A stretch of DNA of 64,000 bases from Lathyrus oleraceus (Eukaryota; Streptophyta; Magnoliopsida; Fabales; Fabaceae): assembly GCF_024323335.1 (NCBI RefSeq), contig NC_066585.1, positions 178,873,149 to 178,937,148 on the forward strand, written 5' to 3'. The stretch's first letter is position 1. Every line of letters begins with the position of its first letter. The position numbers were made by a program, and so were the translations under genes. Below, piece after piece: positions 21,230 through 33,100 of the stretch. The notes beneath the pieces were generated by a model. The model saw only the letters and a list, made by a program, of their open reading frames with translations. It did no database searches and was not told the origin of the DNA.

Positions 21230-22200
21230 GAAGCTTTACAGCTTTTATTTATCACTTTCTAGGTAGATTTAAATTATTGTTATTTCCTTATGTTGTTTTA
21301 TTTTTGTTAAGTGTCATTCGAGTCAAATATCAATGTGTTGTCGAGTCTTTATGTGTGGTTTCCGTTATTTACTAATTCTCCCATTTGCTTAAGCCCATAC
21401 AATTTTTTTTGCAAAAATCTAGACTTAGAAACACAGTACATCTGTTGAAAATTCTAAACTATAAATAAAACTGAGGTTGAATTGTAGAGATTTGGAAAAA
21501 CTTTACAAGATCGGTAGTTTTAACACCTTAAATCTCCTAAGTATAAGACCAATTTGAGTACTTGTCATGTCATAGCCTTAAATTCCATCCTTTAATATTC
21601 CTTAAGTGGTTTATCTAGCAGACATCACCATCATAAGCACACACTATGCGAGAAGTCGATGCAAATAAGTGTATGATCTCAGGCTTAAAAGAGAAAAAGA
21701 TTGACGAAATGTATGAAAAATGTTGTTCCTTCTAAGTTAGGTGACCCTCACCTGGTCATTTAGTCCAACGATATAACCATCTTTAACTGTTATTTGAGCC
21801 AAAGTGCGAAAAATAAATAAATAAATAATGATGAGATCATAGTCACTAACAGATTATCTTGCTATGAATATGAAAGGATAACAAGCTTAATGTGATTGCG
21901 CCAGAATGAAAAAGGATGAAAATAAGGTTTAGTAAGGTAGGCTTAGGCATGACGACATGATTCAGATTTGTTTGTATAGGAGGGAGACTTATGGTTACAC
22001 TATTACGACTATGTGTTCCAACGATACCCTTAGTGTGGAAGTTAGTACTTGTTGATGCAATTTTTGACCAAAGTAAAGTTTATAGACTAGAATGAGTATC
22101 CGAATGCAGTTGTGTCTTTTACGAGTCTTGATACTGTATGCTGCAAATATTTTACAAAAAAAATTATTCACGTACGCGGCATTTGCTTGAGGACAAGAAA
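21230..22200. other. 3' untranslated part of the Athila-like element
   Basis: No ORF with any motif. Contains an (AAAT) run near 21808. Confidence 0.6.
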
Positions 22201-22219
22201 AGGTTTAAGTATGGGGGAG
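22201..22219 (+). other. Polypurine tract before the 3' LTR
   Basis: AGGTTTAAGTATGGGGGAG, ending 2 bp before the TG of the 3' LTR. Expected plus-strand primer for reverse transcription. Confidence 0.8.
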
Positions 22220-22221
22220 TT

Positions 22222-23684
22222 TGATAACGCGAAAATGTATCGTATATTTGACTTAATATGCATTGCTTTTTACTTGATTTTCCATAGTATTACACCGTAT
22301 TTTATGTTTATTTCAGGTATTTATCGAATAAGAGATGTCTAGGCAAGAAAAAGGGAAAATAGCAAAAAGGAAAGAAAAAAGGAAGAAAATGGAGCAAAAA
22401 TGAAGAAATGTGTGGTGCCCACCACATTTGAAGAAGGTGGCGCCCACCACGTGGAAGAGCGGCGCCCGCCACAAGGAATTAAGAAGGGTGGCGCCTGTCA
22501 CACAGCTTGGGAATGTGGCGCCCACCACACATGAAAGTGGCGCCCTCCACGTAAATCAATATAGGGTTATGGAAGCCGCCACCAACCCATTCCTCCTTCT
22601 TTCTCTCCATAATTTTCTCCTTCTTTCTCTCCACAATTTTCTCCATGTTTGACTCTTACTTTTTTAACCAACCACTCCCCACTAGGAGAAATCTAATGCT
22701 ACTTTTAAGGAGAGTGGGGAGTATATATGAGAATGTTAGTTTTTACGAAAAGGGTGCATTTTTTCCAGTCATATTCTTTTGGTTAGTTTTCTTAAGCAGT
22801 TTCTTACTATGTAAAAGCAATAGATTCTCCACATCAGGAACTATTGCAACTTATTGTTTATGCATCTGAATTTGAAGAATCAGGATTTATTTCAAGTTCT
22901 CGATTTATATTCCATGTTTTATTTTAATTGTCATTTTAATTATTTATCCTTATTGTATGCTTGATTGTCTGAATACCATGTCTGTTACCGGATCCATGTC
23001 CGGCTAAACCTCTAGGTATCAGTACGTAAAGACCGTCGAAACGACGAGATTAGTAAATAATTGGTGTTGGATTTTATAAAACATAATTTTCCGGTTTTAG
23101 TTTCTTATTTTATTCAAAACTGTTTTTCGTACGAGAGTACAAAGCAAACAAAGGTTACGGTCAATAAAAACGAGAGTGTGAGACTTTAATCGGATAGCTG
23201 AAACTAGACATTAATCCTAAACACAGCAAGAGCGCTTTAGGATTAATTAGACTTTATTCATATTCAAAAATTACTTTTAAATTCATAATGAGACCGCGAG
23301 AGCCAAGAATTTTAGTTTAAGAGTATGGTCAGAGTCAATAAAAATGAGAGTGTGAGACTAAGTCCTTTTTATAAATAATTTCTACTGAAGAATATTTTGA
23401 TCAATAAGATTACACCAACTATCTATCGAATCCCCGAAGTTTGATGTGTTACATACCGATATCCCTTTATCAAATATCTTTATTAATCTTCTATTTACTT
23501 AATAATTATTTCTCTTCGTCCCTCCAATCTTAGAACGATCATCAGCCTTAGATTTACATAGTAACATTAGATAACGATATGTTCGATTATTAGTCCTTAT
23601 GGGTTCGATAATCTTTAAAATTACATGATACGACTGTGCACTTACAGTCACGATTCCCATAGACTTATTACTAAGTCACGATCA
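22222..23684 (+). repeat. 3' LTR of the Athila-like element
   Basis: 1463 bp, TGATAACGCG... to ...GTCACGATCA. Includes about 190 bp (near 22600-22795) absent from the 5' LTR, which contains a GTATATATGAG TATA-like word. Confidence 0.9.
22412..22550. repeat. Hairpin array GTGG-N6-CCAC in the 3' LTR
   Basis: Six units corresponding one-to-one with those at 15542-15680. Single-base changes differ between the copies, yet most units keep the GTGG/CCAC ends. Confidence 0.85.
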
Positions 23685-24906
23685 AGATCTCATATGGATT
23701 GGAAGATATGAAGTGATGAAGATGATATCTCAAAGTTGTAAAATTGTTCAACACTTGGAAAATTTTCCAAGTGTTTAGCAGTTAAGATTGTCAAAGTTGA
23801 TGGAAAATTATCTCCATGATCCAAGCGAAATCTCTTCATATGTCCAACATGAAAGTTGTAGTGGATGGGAAAATCTTCCCATAGAGCCCATTGACATGAA
23901 TTTATCACACTTGAGCTAGGAGTTTCGAAGAAGGAAAGTCACCATGTTAGGACAAATTGAAAGTACATCTTCATGTCAAGTTTCATGTTCAAACCAAAGC
24001 CAAACCTCAAGATCTTGCTCTACAACCTATGATGCTTCTAAATCTTAGCATAATGAGTGTTTTACATAAACCATTGATGCATTACGCAAGGGATTGAACC
24101 ATTATCCAAACAACCTACCATTCATAGATCATTTTTCCATAAAGCTTCATTGCCATTTCCATAAAGATCACTTTTCTCAACCACTTTTGCTTGGAGCTTT
24201 GTAAATATATTTTTCTTTGATCTTACTCTATCTAAACACCAGAAGCAAGGCCCTTAAACTCAAGAAAATCACTTATACTCTCCCTTAACCACTTCATGCT
24301 TTCTTGGAACCATAATGCACCATTAACCTTTTTTTAACTTGATGGACAAACTAGCATCAAGATACAACCAAGATCAATTCCATTCAATTCTAAGACCAAA
24401 ATCCAACCTCTATAAAAGGGCATTAAGGGCTCAGAACTCAAACACACCAAGTTTCACACAAAAACTCCATTTTTGAGTTCCATGTTTTCTCCAAGTTCTT
24501 GGTGTTTTTTCCATTCATTCATCATTAATACACTTCATACAAACTTTTGTATGCACTAGAATTGATCTGAAACACCTTCATCACCATATCCATATCTTAC
24601 GTATTCAAGCTTGCAACTTGACTTGGTCAGAAGAATTGAGAAGGTTTCAAAACAAACTATCAATTACAATACATTCCTGGAGGTCCAAGGGTGCTAAAGA
24701 GATCATTTTCCACCATTGAAAGCGCTTGAATCAAAGTCTCTATCTTCACCTATAAGGTACATTTTCATGCACTTTGGAATCACTCATTTGAGCATCATTT
24801 TAAATCATTCTTGTGCCATTCATGCTTGTTTCAATGTGAGGAATGAAAGCCCTAAGGTTTGGGGCATTGATTGATCATGTATGCAATGTAATTTCAATTT
24901 GAAATT
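23685..24906 (+). repeat. TGTCATACCC-type gypsy LTR fragment, second part
   Basis: Continuation of 14548-15351 after the Athila-like insertion. Non-coding. Includes TATAAAAGGGC near 24412, a likely LTR TATA region. It ends near 24906, where copia RNase H sequence starts without a clear CA end or target duplication, so it is a truncated LTR. Confidence 0.5.
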
Positions 24907-24907
24907 C

Positions 24908-25180
24908 TCCAAGAGTCAGCTGGAAGATTATGAGATTTCTGAGAGTAACATTCTTATTCTCTATGATAATACTTCAACTATTTTTTTATCTAAGAATTCT
25001 ACCTTGTATTCTAGGGCTTAGCATATTGAAATTAAACATCACTTTTACGTGACTACGTTCACAAGAGTATTTTTCATTTAAAATTTGTTGATACAGACCA
25101 TCAATGGGCTGATATCTTTACAAAACCCTTGCTGGAGATAGATTCGTGTTCATTCTGAAAAATATATTTATGGATTTATG
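24908..25180 (+). pseudogene. Copia RNase H C-terminal fragment
   Basis: Frames contain QLEDYEISESNILILYDN, LSKNSTLYSRA, HIEIKHHF and the QTINGLISLQ/ADIFTKPL-equivalent segment, i.e. the end of the SIRE/Maximus RNase H domain. Stops and frameshifts (for example near 25020) disable it. Confidence 0.75.
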
Positions 25181-25546
25181 TCCAGAACGAAAAGATGTAT
25201 TTCAGAATGTTTAAAGTCTTCAGAACTCTATATTAGATTCTCATAATGTTTTCGTTGACTCTGAAACATGAGATTTTTTTGAAGTAAGGGAGTTTTTATG
25301 AATCAGAAAGGTTCTAATCAGAAGCAATCTTATCGATTTGTCTTCCTGATTCTGAACAGTCATTGCATTAAATGGTTGTCATATTGTTTTATTTCATGTG
25401 GTTCTTAGGTGACAATTGTCCCACTTTCTGAGCATGTGTGATAAAAGCGTGACACATTGGGTTTCGCAATTCTTGGAATTAGGTTAAACTCTTACGCTTC
25501 CCCCTATGACTGCGTATTTCCATTTTGTCATAATTGCAAAAAAAAA
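25181..25546. other. Spacer between pol end and accessory ORF
   Basis: No ORF recognised. Corresponds to the post-pol region of SIRE-type elements. Confidence 0.5.
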
Positions 25547-25554
25547 TATATAAA
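25547..25554 (+). promoter_or_regulatory. Internal TATA box before the accessory ORF
   Basis: TATATAAA, 109 bp before the ATG at 25656, followed by a C/A-rich leader (CCCACTTCACTCACATTTTC...) with a CTTCATCTTCATCA stretch just before the start codon, like an ordinary plant 5' UTR. Confidence 0.45.
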
Positions 25555-25655
25555 CCCACTTCACTCACATTTTCATACTACACACACAATAATCCCACAC
25601 TTTCATCTTTCAAACCTAAAATAACCTTCTTTGCAATTGTTCTTCATCTTCATCA

Positions 25656-25955
25656 ATGGCTGCTCAACAACAACTAGTTCAACAACAGTTTCAACAACTG
25701 CAACTAGCTCAGCCTAGATCTCCTCCTAGATTTGCCTCTAGTGAAAACATTCCTCCATCCAAAGAAGAAATCAACAGAAGTAACATTTTGTCGGATAACT
25801 ATCCTATTTTCACAAAGATCGATCCACCAAAAGTTTTAGCACACTACTTAGGGATATGTCTTAAAGATAATATTGATCCTTTGGTAGATCCCTTAAATCT
25901 CTCAGATGACTACCCAGTTATTCTGCCTCCTCCTCCTCCTTCCATAAACCCTTAG
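25656..25955 (+). CDS. Gln-rich accessory ORF of SIRE/Maximus-type element
   Basis: 99 residues. The first 25 are Gln-rich (MAAQQQLVQQQFQQLQLAQ), the middle is Asp/Pro-rich, and it ends in a polyproline run (ILPPPPPSINP). It lies between pol and the 3' LTR, where SIRE elements can carry an extra (env-like) ORF. No signal peptide or membrane segment is visible, so an envelope role is unlikely for this piece. It is probably the N-terminus of a longer protein. Function not recognised. Confidence 0.45.
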   Translation: MAAQQQLVQQQFQQLQLAQPRSPPRFASSENIPPSKEEINRSNILSDNYPIFTKIDPPKVLAHYLGICLKDNIDPLVDPLNLSDDYPVILPPPPPSINP

Positions 25956-26935
25956 TATTTTCTAAAAAATGTCTTCGTACGTGTGTATGCCTTTTTATTT
26001 CTATCAGTGTGTGTGTGTGTGCGCCTTTAATGTTTGTTTTTACTTGTTGTAGTTCTTTGTATTTCCGTATTGTTAAATACCAGTTATATATTTCCCTGCC
26101 TTTTTGGTTTATTAATGAAAATCGTTTCATTTCTCTTTATTCATTTTTATTTTTGTCTATGTCTTTTTGATTGACGACAAAGGGGGAGAAGCATAACATA
26201 TATAAGGGGAAGAATTCATGTTTATTTTGATGCCTAAATTCCTTACGTAAGAACCCAAACATGGAATAATGTTTTCTGCTAACAACTACTTCGAAAAGAG
26301 TTTGTTAAATGCTTTGCAGGGTTACATTTCAAGAATCAGAATGGTTATAATCAAACATTAAAAGTAATTATGAGGTCTCAAAGATCAAAATATAAGTTAC
26401 CAGTTTCTGATGAAATGGTCTTCTATTTGAGTCTGTAGAACCTTCTTGTTGATGATTGAGAATCAGATTCAATGAACTAATATTCATGTTCTAAATCTAG
26501 AACATTGAGTACTAAGCATCAAAGTGCTTCTGCAAGTTCTTTCTGAAAATCGTGGCATTGGCATCCAGCTATAAGGAAGAGTTTCCTCTATAGTAATCAA
26601 ACTTGAAAGTCAAGGTTCTTTTAAGAAGATAATCAGCTCTAAAGTTTCTTCAAAAGAACTTAACAAAACTTCTAAAGTGAAGCTTATCAGAATGTTAATG
26701 TTATCAAACTAGTGCTCTAGACAACATCAAACAACTTCTGAAGATAAACCAGGTTCTGACTAAAAATTTACTCTGGTACTTCAAAAAGGTTAATCAGGAA
26801 AGTGTTCTTTCATTCTGATTTTATCTTTATAGGATTATACATCTCAAGGGGAGCTTTGTACTTCTGTAAGATGTATTCTTCTGATATTACCCTGTACAAA
26901 AATTTCATCAAAATACATGTTTTGTCATCATCAAC
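25956..26935. other. Region between accessory ORF and 3' LTR
   Basis: Non-coding. Includes a (GT)n tract near 26007 and a purine-rich AAAGGGGGAGAAG near 26180 that looks like an extra polypurine tract. Confidence 0.5.
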
Positions 26936-26945
26936 AAGGGGGAGA
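26936..26945 (+). other. Polypurine tract
   Basis: AAGGGGGAGA, one base before the 3' LTR. Confidence 0.75.
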
Positions 26946-26946
26946 T

Positions 26947-28303
26947 TGTTAGAACAAAATTTGGTTTTGCATCTATACCTTGAGTTTTGATGATAACAAC
27001 GTTGTATTTGTGTGAGAATAATTTTGGTACCTCAATGGTTTGTTATTGTGTAGATTTAACAGACAGTTCTGATTTTGAATATATGATGTGCAACCTCATC
27101 AGTTTCTGAATGATGTGTTCCAAATTCCCTTCTGCGCGAGCTATTAGAAGTTCTGAAAGATGTTCAATATTGTTGCTGCAATGATCTTTCTGCTTCTAGG
27201 TTGATTCACTCCTAAGAAGCTTTTGAGGAAACACTATGTTGTTGCTGCTATGTTCTCCCAGCTCATGCTTCTAGACGTGACTATGATCACCAAACTTCTG
27301 AAGAATGGCAAGCTTCTGAAGTTGTGTTATGTAGCTGAAGATTCTAAAGATCTCAAGCCAGACGCTTGAAGCTATCAAGGTTCTGACTGAAGATTCTGAA
27401 GACTCTGAAGATTTTAAAGATACTGAAGATCTCAAGCCAGAATATTGATGTTGTCAAGGTTATGACCGAAGATTCTGAAGTTACTGAATCCAACTCTCAA
27501 TTTCTTCATTTCATGCTTCATCAACTTTCATCAGAAGCCAATGAACTTGAAGATAAGATCAAATGGGAATGTGATCAAATAGTACATAGTACAAATAGAA
27601 TATCCTTTCCACTACCTGATTTCGTGGACAAGGACAGTACTATACATCACACATGTCACTAATTTTGTTGGCGAAGGAAAGTACGTAGTATCAGTCCTGT
27701 CCCATCCAACAGTGGACAACCGCTCTATGAGCTTTCCCTAAATTTCCCCTCCAACGGTCTTCTTCTTATGCTATATAAGTAGGACTTGGAGACTTGGCGA
27801 AAAAACGCGTAGAAGAATACTGAAGTGCTGCAAAAACTTGACAAAGTTTAATTGAAAAGCTATCAATTTTCTACACAGTTTTTCTTTAAGTGTTTGTTAT
27901 TCATTTGTGTAAAGTTTGTTTGTATAGAAGCATCTTGTAACACACAAAATATTATTCAAACTATTTGTTTGATTCCTTGAGGAGGTTATCCTTAAGAAGA
28001 CAAAGAAGGTTGTTCTTTGTGTGTCCTTAAGGAGACTATGGTATAGTTGGATCCTTGAGAAGACACAGAAGGTTATTCTTTATGATTATTGTAATATATT
28101 TATTATAGTGGATTAAGTCCTTGTGTATAAGGAAAAATCATCTTGGCGGGTGGACTGAAGTAGCTTTGAGTTTCAAGCGAACTAGGATAAAAATACTCGT
28201 GTTTTTATCTCTTTGCTATTAACTTGTTAGTGGTGTTCTTATTTTGGAAAAAGCTTTTGCTTGTTAAACCCAATACAAACCCTAATTTCTTGTGTTTTTC
28301 ACA
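26947..28303 (+). repeat. 3' LTR of the SIRE/Maximus-type element
   Basis: TGTTAGAACAAAATTTGG at the head, about 1.36 kb, ending near TTTTTCACA. Contains a degenerate GAAGATTCT tract at 27300-27480. The 5' LTR is not in the window, so the right border is approximate. Confidence 0.7.
27772..27779 (+). promoter_or_regulatory. LTR TATA box (SIRE/Maximus type)
   Basis: TATATAAG about 825 bp into the LTR, a usual place for the U3/R core promoter. Confidence 0.5.
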
Positions 28304-28312
28304 CCTTTAATG

Positions 28313-29037
28313 ATGACCGTTTGAAGCGATCATTTTTCATCTCATTATCAATTATCCTTGCCATATCAACTTGTCTCTCATAAATAATGTAATATAACAA
28401 ACAAGAAGTATCCATGGGAATATAGGTAGCATAACTCAAAGGCCTTATGTTGTAAAGGACCAGAGTCATCAATACCTGAGCAACGGTGTTAAGATCTGGC
28501 CTGTTGAATTTTGTAGAACGCCCAAATCATTAGTAACATAAGTCATACTCGATAGCACCAAAGCATCCTTAACCAACTAAAAATTCCAATCCCCTCGGGG
28601 AAGCCTCTTTGCATATTGACATAGCTCATCATTTTGAAAGGTGAAAGGATTGCCTAGGTATTCATTGATTGCATCCATAGAAAAATAAACTTTCATTCCT
28701 CTCACCATGGTCGTGAAGGAGTAAGGCATACCTTCAATTGGAAGTGTGTTTGCATAGAACTCCTGGACAATTTCATAGTTCAAGCTGGTTGGTGGAGTCA
28801 TCAACTTTTCCCAATTTTGTACCTCAATGAGAGCCAAACAATCTCCATGTTGACCCTCAGGATCGATATTAAATGTCCTCACTAACCAAATACTCCTACT
28901 ACCCAACTCTCTATACCTAAACTCATGTTTGCCCCCAAAAATTTGATCTGGTTGAAAGAACTATCTCTAGGTCTATGTGCAGAGGATGTCATAACAATTG
29001 TCTTTTGCTTTTCAGAAGCGTCGGGTTTAGGACCCAT
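28313..29037 (-). pseudogene. Putative plant transposon protein domain gene, broken
   Basis: Starts at an ATG at 29037 (MGPKPDASEKQKT...). A frameshift near 28915 moves to the frame of 28906-28577, which contains YEIVQEFYANTL, MVRGMKVYFSMDAINEYLG and LPRGDW, conserved in the 'putative plant transposon protein' domain common in legume genomes. A TAG at 28577 and another frameshift follow; similarity continues (TVAQVLMTLVLYNIRPLS...MARIIDNEMK) to about 28313, where the SIRE-type LTR begins. Non-functional and 3'-truncated. The biochemical role of this family is unknown. Confidence 0.65.
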
Positions 29038-29183
29038 CTTGTTAGTTGATGCAGAGAGGATGAATGCACATACTTTGTGAAAATAAACCAAGAAAAATGG
29101 AAATGGGTTTGAGAATGTACATAGAGAGAATGGGGGCTAGGGTTTCAAATGAGAAAGAGTGAGGTAAAAAGAGTGATGTATGG
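29038..29183. other. 5' flank of the minus-strand pseudogene
   Basis: Short A/G-rich leader including CTAGGGTTTCA. Nothing else seen. Confidence 0.4.
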
Positions 29184-29968
29184 TGTTAGCTCGTAATTTC
29201 GACGCCCATTTTAGAGTTACAAAATGGAAATCCCATGTGAAGATGTTTTTGACCAATTGAGGTGTTTTCGACCGAATCTGATATTAGGGAGATCTAATTG
29301 AAAGTCCCTGGGTGAGAAAGGCCAGCTTACAGTTAGCACTTAGAAATATTTCATTAAATATTTTGAAGACGATTTCCACTGGAGATTCAAAATTCAAATA
29401 AAGGAGGGAACTTTGTTGTTATCTGAAACTATTGAAGGTACACGTGGAGCATAATGGATAGTTGCATCCATGCAAAGTGCCACTTGTCTCGACGTGATTG
29501 AGGGGCTGTTGGAGACGGTTATTTAGATTAAGTATAAATAGAGGGTCTTAGTGTTAGGATCAGTGTGTGTCAAAGTGTGTACAAAGTCTGTAAAATTTAC
29601 CAAGTACCCGTGTGAAGATGAACCGTAAATTAAGAAATGTACGTTTGTTTTACACCATTGTCAGTTAATTTTAAACAATACAATTTATCTTTATTTTTCC
29701 AGAAATACTTCTTTATTTCAAATATTCTTCTTTGCTGCTAGTTATCATCATTTCTTCTACAATCTTTCTCTTTAATTCATATTAGTCTTTTATTGTCTAA
29801 ATAGTTCATTCACTATTGTCATCACAATACTGTCAAAGTATTTGTATTTACTAGAATTCACTTTAAACAATTAGCACATATTCTAGGATCAATCTGATCG
29901 ATCCTGTAAGTAACCAAGTTTAGTAATTTGAAAGATCATTGGTTGCTTACCAATTTTCACGGTAAACA
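29184..29968 (+). repeat. 5' LTR of the Tat-like gypsy element
   Basis: TGTTAGCTCGTAATTTCG to ...ACGGTAAACA, ending 3 bp before the primer-binding site. No partner LTR is in the window. Confidence 0.55.
29533..29540 (+). promoter_or_regulatory. LTR TATA box (Tat-like element)
   Basis: TATAAATA followed by GAGGGTC, about 350 bp into the LTR. Confidence 0.5.
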
Positions 29969-29971
29969 AAT

Positions 29972-29989
29972 TGGCACGCTCAGTGGGAT
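29972..29989 (+). other. Primer-binding site of the Tat-like element
   Basis: TGGCACGCTCAGTGGGAT resembles the TGGCACGCCCAGTGGGAC site of several plant gypsy elements, with two changes. Confidence 0.6.
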
Positions 29990-30137
29990 AGTGCTAATTT
30001 TTTTTAGAAAATTGAAATTGTTTTTATTTCTGGTTGTTCATTCAGTTTCTCCTTTTTTCGAAAGAATTCATTGTATGTTATTAAGGAGTGCTAAAATAGC
30101 CATAACCAACGAACACAGACCAAGGAGAAAATCCACT

Positions 30138-33100
30138 ATGAGAATGGAGAATTTAAATGCGCCAGATAAACAAAATTCTCAAAATCTATCAACCAACAAT
30201 ATACCACCCCCTTCTTTTTCGATAGGGGCCAACATGGCTATAATGCACGTGTCTGAAACAGTACCATCTATGACAAGTTCGATACCAATGCATTCGATTC
30301 CCCATATTGAACCGATTTTAACTTACATTGGGCCTAGGGGACCTCCACCCCCCCCCCCCAATTAGAAATGTTCCAAACAGGCCTTTGGTACCCCTTGGTT
30401 TCTCTATACCATTTGCTAGTCGAGAACATCCGTATGGAATGCCAACTTCAGTGATGGTAAGTTTACACAACACTGGTTCGACCTTCTCAGAATCAGTAGT
30501 TAACATAAACTCCCTTGTACAAGGGTTTGGGGGTTAACATGGGTCGAAACAACCAATCTTCAGGTTTAAGACACCAGACACAAATACCTAGCCTTACTAA
30601 TAATTCTGCAGTAGTGTGGAGACAACAGATGGACGAAAGCAACCATGAGATGGTCCAAATGCTTACCCAAACATTGACCACCGTATTAAATCCTCAGATT
30701 TAAAATATGGCTCAGTCGAATCAACAGATGACAGCGCAGGTGGCACGAATGTCTGAACTCCTGGGTGTACCACAGCCTCATCGACACCCTCCGAGGGATT
30801 GGGTAAGGGAAAACCAAGGGGAAACCTTCGAAGAAGACATTATTATCAACCAGATCCCACAAAATCAACCGCAACCAGAGATTGTTAATCAGGAAGTAGG
30901 AGTCGGACCTCCTAGGATCGAACCACAAATCCCCAGAGAAAGGAAGCCAATGATAGTAATGGTAAATAGAAACCAAAACACTGATAATGTCATATGGAAA
31001 ATTCGACACGATGATGCGGTAGTAGATAATAATCTAGCAGCCATGGTCAAAAGGATTATGGTTCGAAATAGGGTAAACTTTGTCCTTTGAAGGCCAAATT
31101 ATACATCACATTTATCGGAATATATCCTATAGGAAGAAGCACCCCCTATAACAAGAATCCCCAATTCACTAAGTTCTCTGGGGATACTACTGAATCCACT
31201 ATCGAACATGTGACTAGATATTTAATCGAGGCATGAGACATTTCGAATAACGAAAGCCTTAGGATAAAGTTTTTCCCAAGTTCTCTCACAAAGAATGCCT
31301 TCACATGATTCACCACCTTGCCACAAAGTTCGATTCATACTTGGAATCAGGTAGAGAGAATGTTCTATGAGCAGTCTTACATGGGACAAACAAAGATAAG
31401 TCTGAAGGAATTGGCTAGTATTAAACGAAAGTTTACTGAGCCAATTGACGACTATCTGAATAGGTTTCGATTACTCGAAGCTAGGTGTTTTACGCAAGGG
31501 CCAGAGCATGAATTGGTCGAAATGGCCGCTGGGGGCCTTGACATTTCTATAAGGAAGAAATAAGATACCCAGAATTTGAAAGATATGGCCCAACTGACTG
31601 ATATGGTTCGACAATTAGAACGCTTGAAGGAAGAAAAGGCTAGAGAAAATAAGAATAAAAGAGTAGCCTATGTCAACTTCAGCAATGATGATGAAGGGTT
31701 CTGTAACGGGCCTTCAGACTTTGACGAAAATGATATCGACCTTGCTGAGTTGAAGCAAGGGTAACCTTACGCGTGTAAGGTTTTGGCCCCGTCGAATGGA
31801 AAAAACCCTATTGAACCAGAAAAGAATGATAAATTTTCTAAGAAAACTTACACTTTTGATGTTACAAAATGTGATGAAATCTTCGATTTGTTAGTTAAGG
31901 ATGGTCAAATGATAGTACCCCCGGACGCTAAAGTGCCTCCTTTAGAATAAAGAAAGAAAAAAGGGTTTTGTAAGTATCATAGTTTTCTGGGTCATAAAAC
32001 ATCTCAATGTTTTCTTTTCAATACAGAATGCCATCCAAGAAGGAAGATTCAAGTTTGGAGACAAACCTCGGAGCCAAATGAAGATCGACTCTGATCCTCT
32101 ACAATTGGTTGATGCCCACTATACAAAGCTAGAGGAAGTGAACCTGGTCAAAGTCACTGACGATCTCGACATGACCGAAGTCACTGAAGACTTCATCAAC
32201 GAACCTGCCATGGTTAGGATTTATGAATATCTTGATCAGGAATCTTTTAATGACTTTATTCAGGAAGTTGTGGGAGATGCAATCAACAAGAGCGTTGATG
32301 TCTTCAACGTTGGAATCACTGAAGATTCCAATCTGATGGTAGTCACCAAGGAAACCGCTGATGGTTTCGGGCAGATAGATAAGGCCACTGAGGGCCTTCA
32401 ATTAAAATTCCAGAAGTTTGACATCACTGAAGATGTCAACATGGAGGTTAATATGGTCGATATATCCCATGAGACCTCCATGGAAGTTGACAATTAATGT
32501 CAATAGGAAGAATATAATAAAATCGCCTTCCCCAAAGAGGATGAAATGTTGTCTGATTTCCTCCGAAGGTTCCAGAAAAAGTGATCAGAAGTCATGTTGT
32601 GCACCCGGTGCAATGCTGTGTTCGACAAGAAGGCGACCCAAAACCTCGAGGGAGTAAGGAGGGAGAAACACCAAGGGGGTCACAAAGCTTTTCAAGATCA
32701 ACAGGTTGTGGAGCCCATAAGGGCTTTCGACCCAAGGAGATAATATGATCCAAGACGGCCGATGGTGAAGCTTGGTGAAGCAAAATGAAAAGGTCCTGCT
32801 ACTAAACCAATTTCTTTCAAACCTAGTGCTGAAGCTTCAAATGGGAAGTGGGTAAATCCAGTAGATGGCAGAAAATGCGGCCAAGGGAAATGGAAGAGCT
32901 TCGAATTCAATTGAGGTTCATCGTTAGCTTATCGTAGGGAATTTCAGGTCGACAAGAAAACCTCCCATATCTCTAAAAATTATAAAGGAAAAAATCCAAT
33001 GACAAGGTCTCAATGGAGAAGGGAACAGAGGAGGAGAAGGAAAGCCAGAGGGATGCTGGTGAAAAAGACAAAGTTGAGTCCAGCACCAATATGCCTGCAA

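Larger units (their letters stand above)
15352..23684 (+). mobile_element. Athila-like non-autonomous LTR element with two ATHILA ORF-1 copies
   Basis: Complete 8.3-kb element with two LTRs, a tRNA-Asp-type primer-binding site and a purine tract before the 3' LTR. Flanks AAATC and AGATC may be a decayed 5-bp target duplication. Between the LTRs are a 270-residue gag-tail-like ORF, two consecutive diverged ATHILA ORF-1 genes and a small coiled-coil ORF. No protease, RT, RNase H or integrase motif is present in any frame I examined, so mobility would need proteins from another element. The LTRs differ by several indels, so the insertion is not recent. Confidence 0.8.
24907..28303 (+). mobile_element. 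SIRE/Maximus-type copia element, 3' part
   Basis: RNase H tail, accessory ORF, polypurine tract and 3' LTR in that order. The LTR head TGTTAGAACAAAATTTGGTTTTG after AAGGGGGAGA is characteristic of SIRE/Maximus elements in legumes. Everything upstream of RNase H is missing. Confidence 0.75.

Noticed and set aside
10954..28303. The idea that the Tork element at 10954 and the copia RNase H at 24908 are the two halves of one interrupted element
   Set aside because: The RNase H tail, polypurine tract and LTR head at 24908-26960 are of SIRE/Maximus type and the LTR differs from that at 10954, so they belong to different elements.
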